NCBI RefSeq assembly: GCF_009932725.1
Contig: NZ_BLJU01000027.1
Coordinates: 62,001-126,000, forward strand
DNA from: Pseudomonas yangonensis
GTDB taxonomy: Bacteria > Pseudomonadota > Gammaproteobacteria > Pseudomonadales > Pseudomonadaceae
DNA length: 64,000 bases
Direction: 5' to 3'
The position numbers were made by a program, and so were the translations under genes. Each line of letters opens with the position of its first letter. Position 1 is the first letter of the stretch. Positions 62,951 through 64,000 of the stretch are shown here, in pieces. Below the pieces are notes generated by a model. It had not been told where the DNA came from. It was given only the letters and a program-made list of their open reading frames with translations, and did no database searches.

Positions 62951-64000
62951 CAACGCAGGGCCCGACGGGCGCTGACCTGGCTCAGCAGGCTCTGGAACAG
63001 CCGGTCATACGGCTGCACCGACTGCCGCCAGTAGAGCGGTGAACGCATCGCCTGGCAGCGCATGGCCTCCAGCAGTTCGGGGTGCTCGAAGACCTGCAGC
63101 GCGCGGTCGATGGCTTCGCGGTAAGCATCGGCGTGCGGGGCATCGAAGAGAAAGCCGTTGACGCCGTCCTCGATGGTGTCGGCCAGACCGCCGGTGCAAC
63201 GCGCGATGGGCAGCGAGGCATAACGCTGGGCGTACATCTGGCTGAGGCCGCAGGGCTCGAAGCGCGAAGGCATGAGCAGGAAATCGCTGCCGGCATACAG
63301 ACGCCGCGCATCGCTCTCGTTGAATCCGATATGCACCCCGATGCGACCAGGGTGACGCCGGCCGAGCTCCGCCATGGCGGCTTCCAGCGCCGGCTCGCCC
63401 TGGCCGATCACGCCGATGCGCCCGCCGCGGGCAACGATGTGCTCGGCCACTTCCAGGGTCAGATCTATACCTTTCTGCTGCACCAGGCGCGACACCACTG
63501 CGAACAGGGGGCCGTCGGCGTCGAGATTCAGCCAGCGCTGAACGTACTCGGTATTGGCCTGTTTGCCGGCCCAGTCACCTGCACTGAAACCCTGCTGCAG
63601 GTGCGGGTCACTTTCGGGCTGCCAGCTTTCGTCGATACCGTTGGCGATGCCGCTGAGCTGATTGGCCAGTACCTTGGCCCGCAGCAGGCCGTCCAGGCCG
63701 CAGCCCTGTTCCGGCGTGGTGATTTCCCGGGCGTAGCGGCGGCTCACTGTGGTCACGTGCTGGGCGTAGGCGATACCGGCCTTGAGGAACGACAGCTGGC
63801 CATAGAACTCCAGGCCGTCGACGCCGCAGGCAGACTCGGGTATTGCCAGCTCACTGGCGCAGCGCATGTCGCACAGCCCCTGATAGGCCAGGTTGTGAAT
63901 CGTCAGCACCGCCGGCGCGCTGGCCTGGCGCCAGGCCATGTAGGCCGGAGCCAGCGCCGCGGGCCAGTCGTTGGCGTGTACCAGATCCGGACGCCACTGG
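62950..64000 (-). CDS. glgA: GlgA, glycogen synthase, cut by the window end
   Basis: About 350 C-terminal residues of a GT5 glycogen synthase are seen; the frame is open to the window end, so the N terminus lies beyond 64000. The visible part starts with WRPDLVHANDWPAAL and then has VLTIHNLAYQG, the Rossmann C-domain motif LFAVVSRLVQQKGIDL and the nucleotide-sugar site FEPCGLSQMYAQRY. GlgA adds glucose from ADP-glucose to glucan and, in GlgE-pathway bacteria, some homologues make maltose-1-phosphate. No glgC for ADP-glucose was seen in the window. Confidence 0.93.
   Translation of the reverse strand, partial: QWRPDLVHANDWPAALAPAYMAWRQASAPAVLTIHNLAYQGLCDMRCASELAIPESACGVDGLEFYGQLSFLKAGIAYAQHVTTVSRRYAREITTPEQGCGLDGLLRAKVLANQLSGIANGIDESWQPESDPHLQQGFSAGDWAGKQANTEYVQRWLNLDADGPLFAVVSRLVQQKGIDLTLEVAEHIVARGGRIGVIGQGEPALEAAMAELGRRHPGRIGVHIGFNESDARRLYAGSDFLLMPSRFEPCGLSQMYAQRYASLPIARCTGGLADTIEDGVNGFLFDAPHADAYREAIDRALQVFEHPELLEAMRCQAMRSPLYWRQSVQPYDRLFQSLLSQVSARRALR

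Overview
The window looks like chromosomal DNA of a Pseudomonas sensu lato, possibly of the P. mendocina/P. oleovorans type; the species is a guess. The evidence is high GC, strong antisense open frames, an intact fapABCDE set, LigD with the Pseudomonas domain order, the ugd-galU-VOC-gor neighbourhood, and a GlgE/trehalose region laid out much as in P. aeruginosa. No tRNA, rRNA, CRISPR array, prophage or transposase was seen.

1-5.7 kb is a low-oxygen and nitric oxide block: the 3' end of nnrS, dnrN/ytfE (NO damage repair) facing norR, a DUF3079 gene, and ubiUVT for oxygen-independent ubiquinone synthesis. Anr/Dnr-type boxes, a NorR-type site and a sigma-54 promoter lie in the intergenic regions. 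5.7-13.3 kb holds a DUF72 gene, a small membrane gene, the Ku/LigD end-joining pair, an SDR and a pyruvate-oxidase-like ThDP enzyme. 13.6-18.9 kb carries an FNR-type regulator and the functional amyloid operon fapABCDEF on the minus strand. fapF appears to have lost its 3' end exactly where the regulator gene begins.

19.4-24.4 kb is ugd-galU, a VOC gene, gor and a TRIC-type membrane gene; a small inverted-repeat element sits in the galU terminator. 24.4-35.2 kb is a set of stress genes: DUF421, two KGG-repeat proteins, a second galU, an SDR, a hemerythrin, a methyltransferase paired with a haem-oxygenase-like iron enzyme, a YbdK-type ligase, an alcohol dehydrogenase, a metallothionein and MgtC.

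35.3-64 kb is an alpha-glucan/trehalose region. Plus strand: glgE, a treS-maltokinase fusion and glgB, then glgP. Minus strand: glgA (cut by the window end)-treZ-malQ-treY-DUF2934-glgX, tightly overlapped. Together they can make trehalose from glucan (TreY/TreZ), interconvert trehalose and maltose (TreS), phosphorylate maltose (Mak), extend glucan from maltose-1-phosphate (GlgE), branch it (GlgB) and break it down (GlgP, GlgX, MalQ). Inserted among them are a CBS gene, a three-gene operon of unknown function (secreted Cys protein, DUF3182 ATP-grasp, alpha/beta hydrolase), and a four-gene ADH-phosphatase-ClsB-YbhN operon.

At least six transcription units between 25 and 53 kb are preceded by a very similar element, (G)CCTGAAC followed after 16-17 bases by TCnnA. 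This resembles an ECF sigma (AlgU-type) promoter and suggests the block is one co-regulated osmotic/desiccation regulon. Two non-coding mobile-looking elements were also found: one of about 180 bp inside the galU terminator, and one of about 690 bp with very long inverted ends between the ADH operon and glgX.
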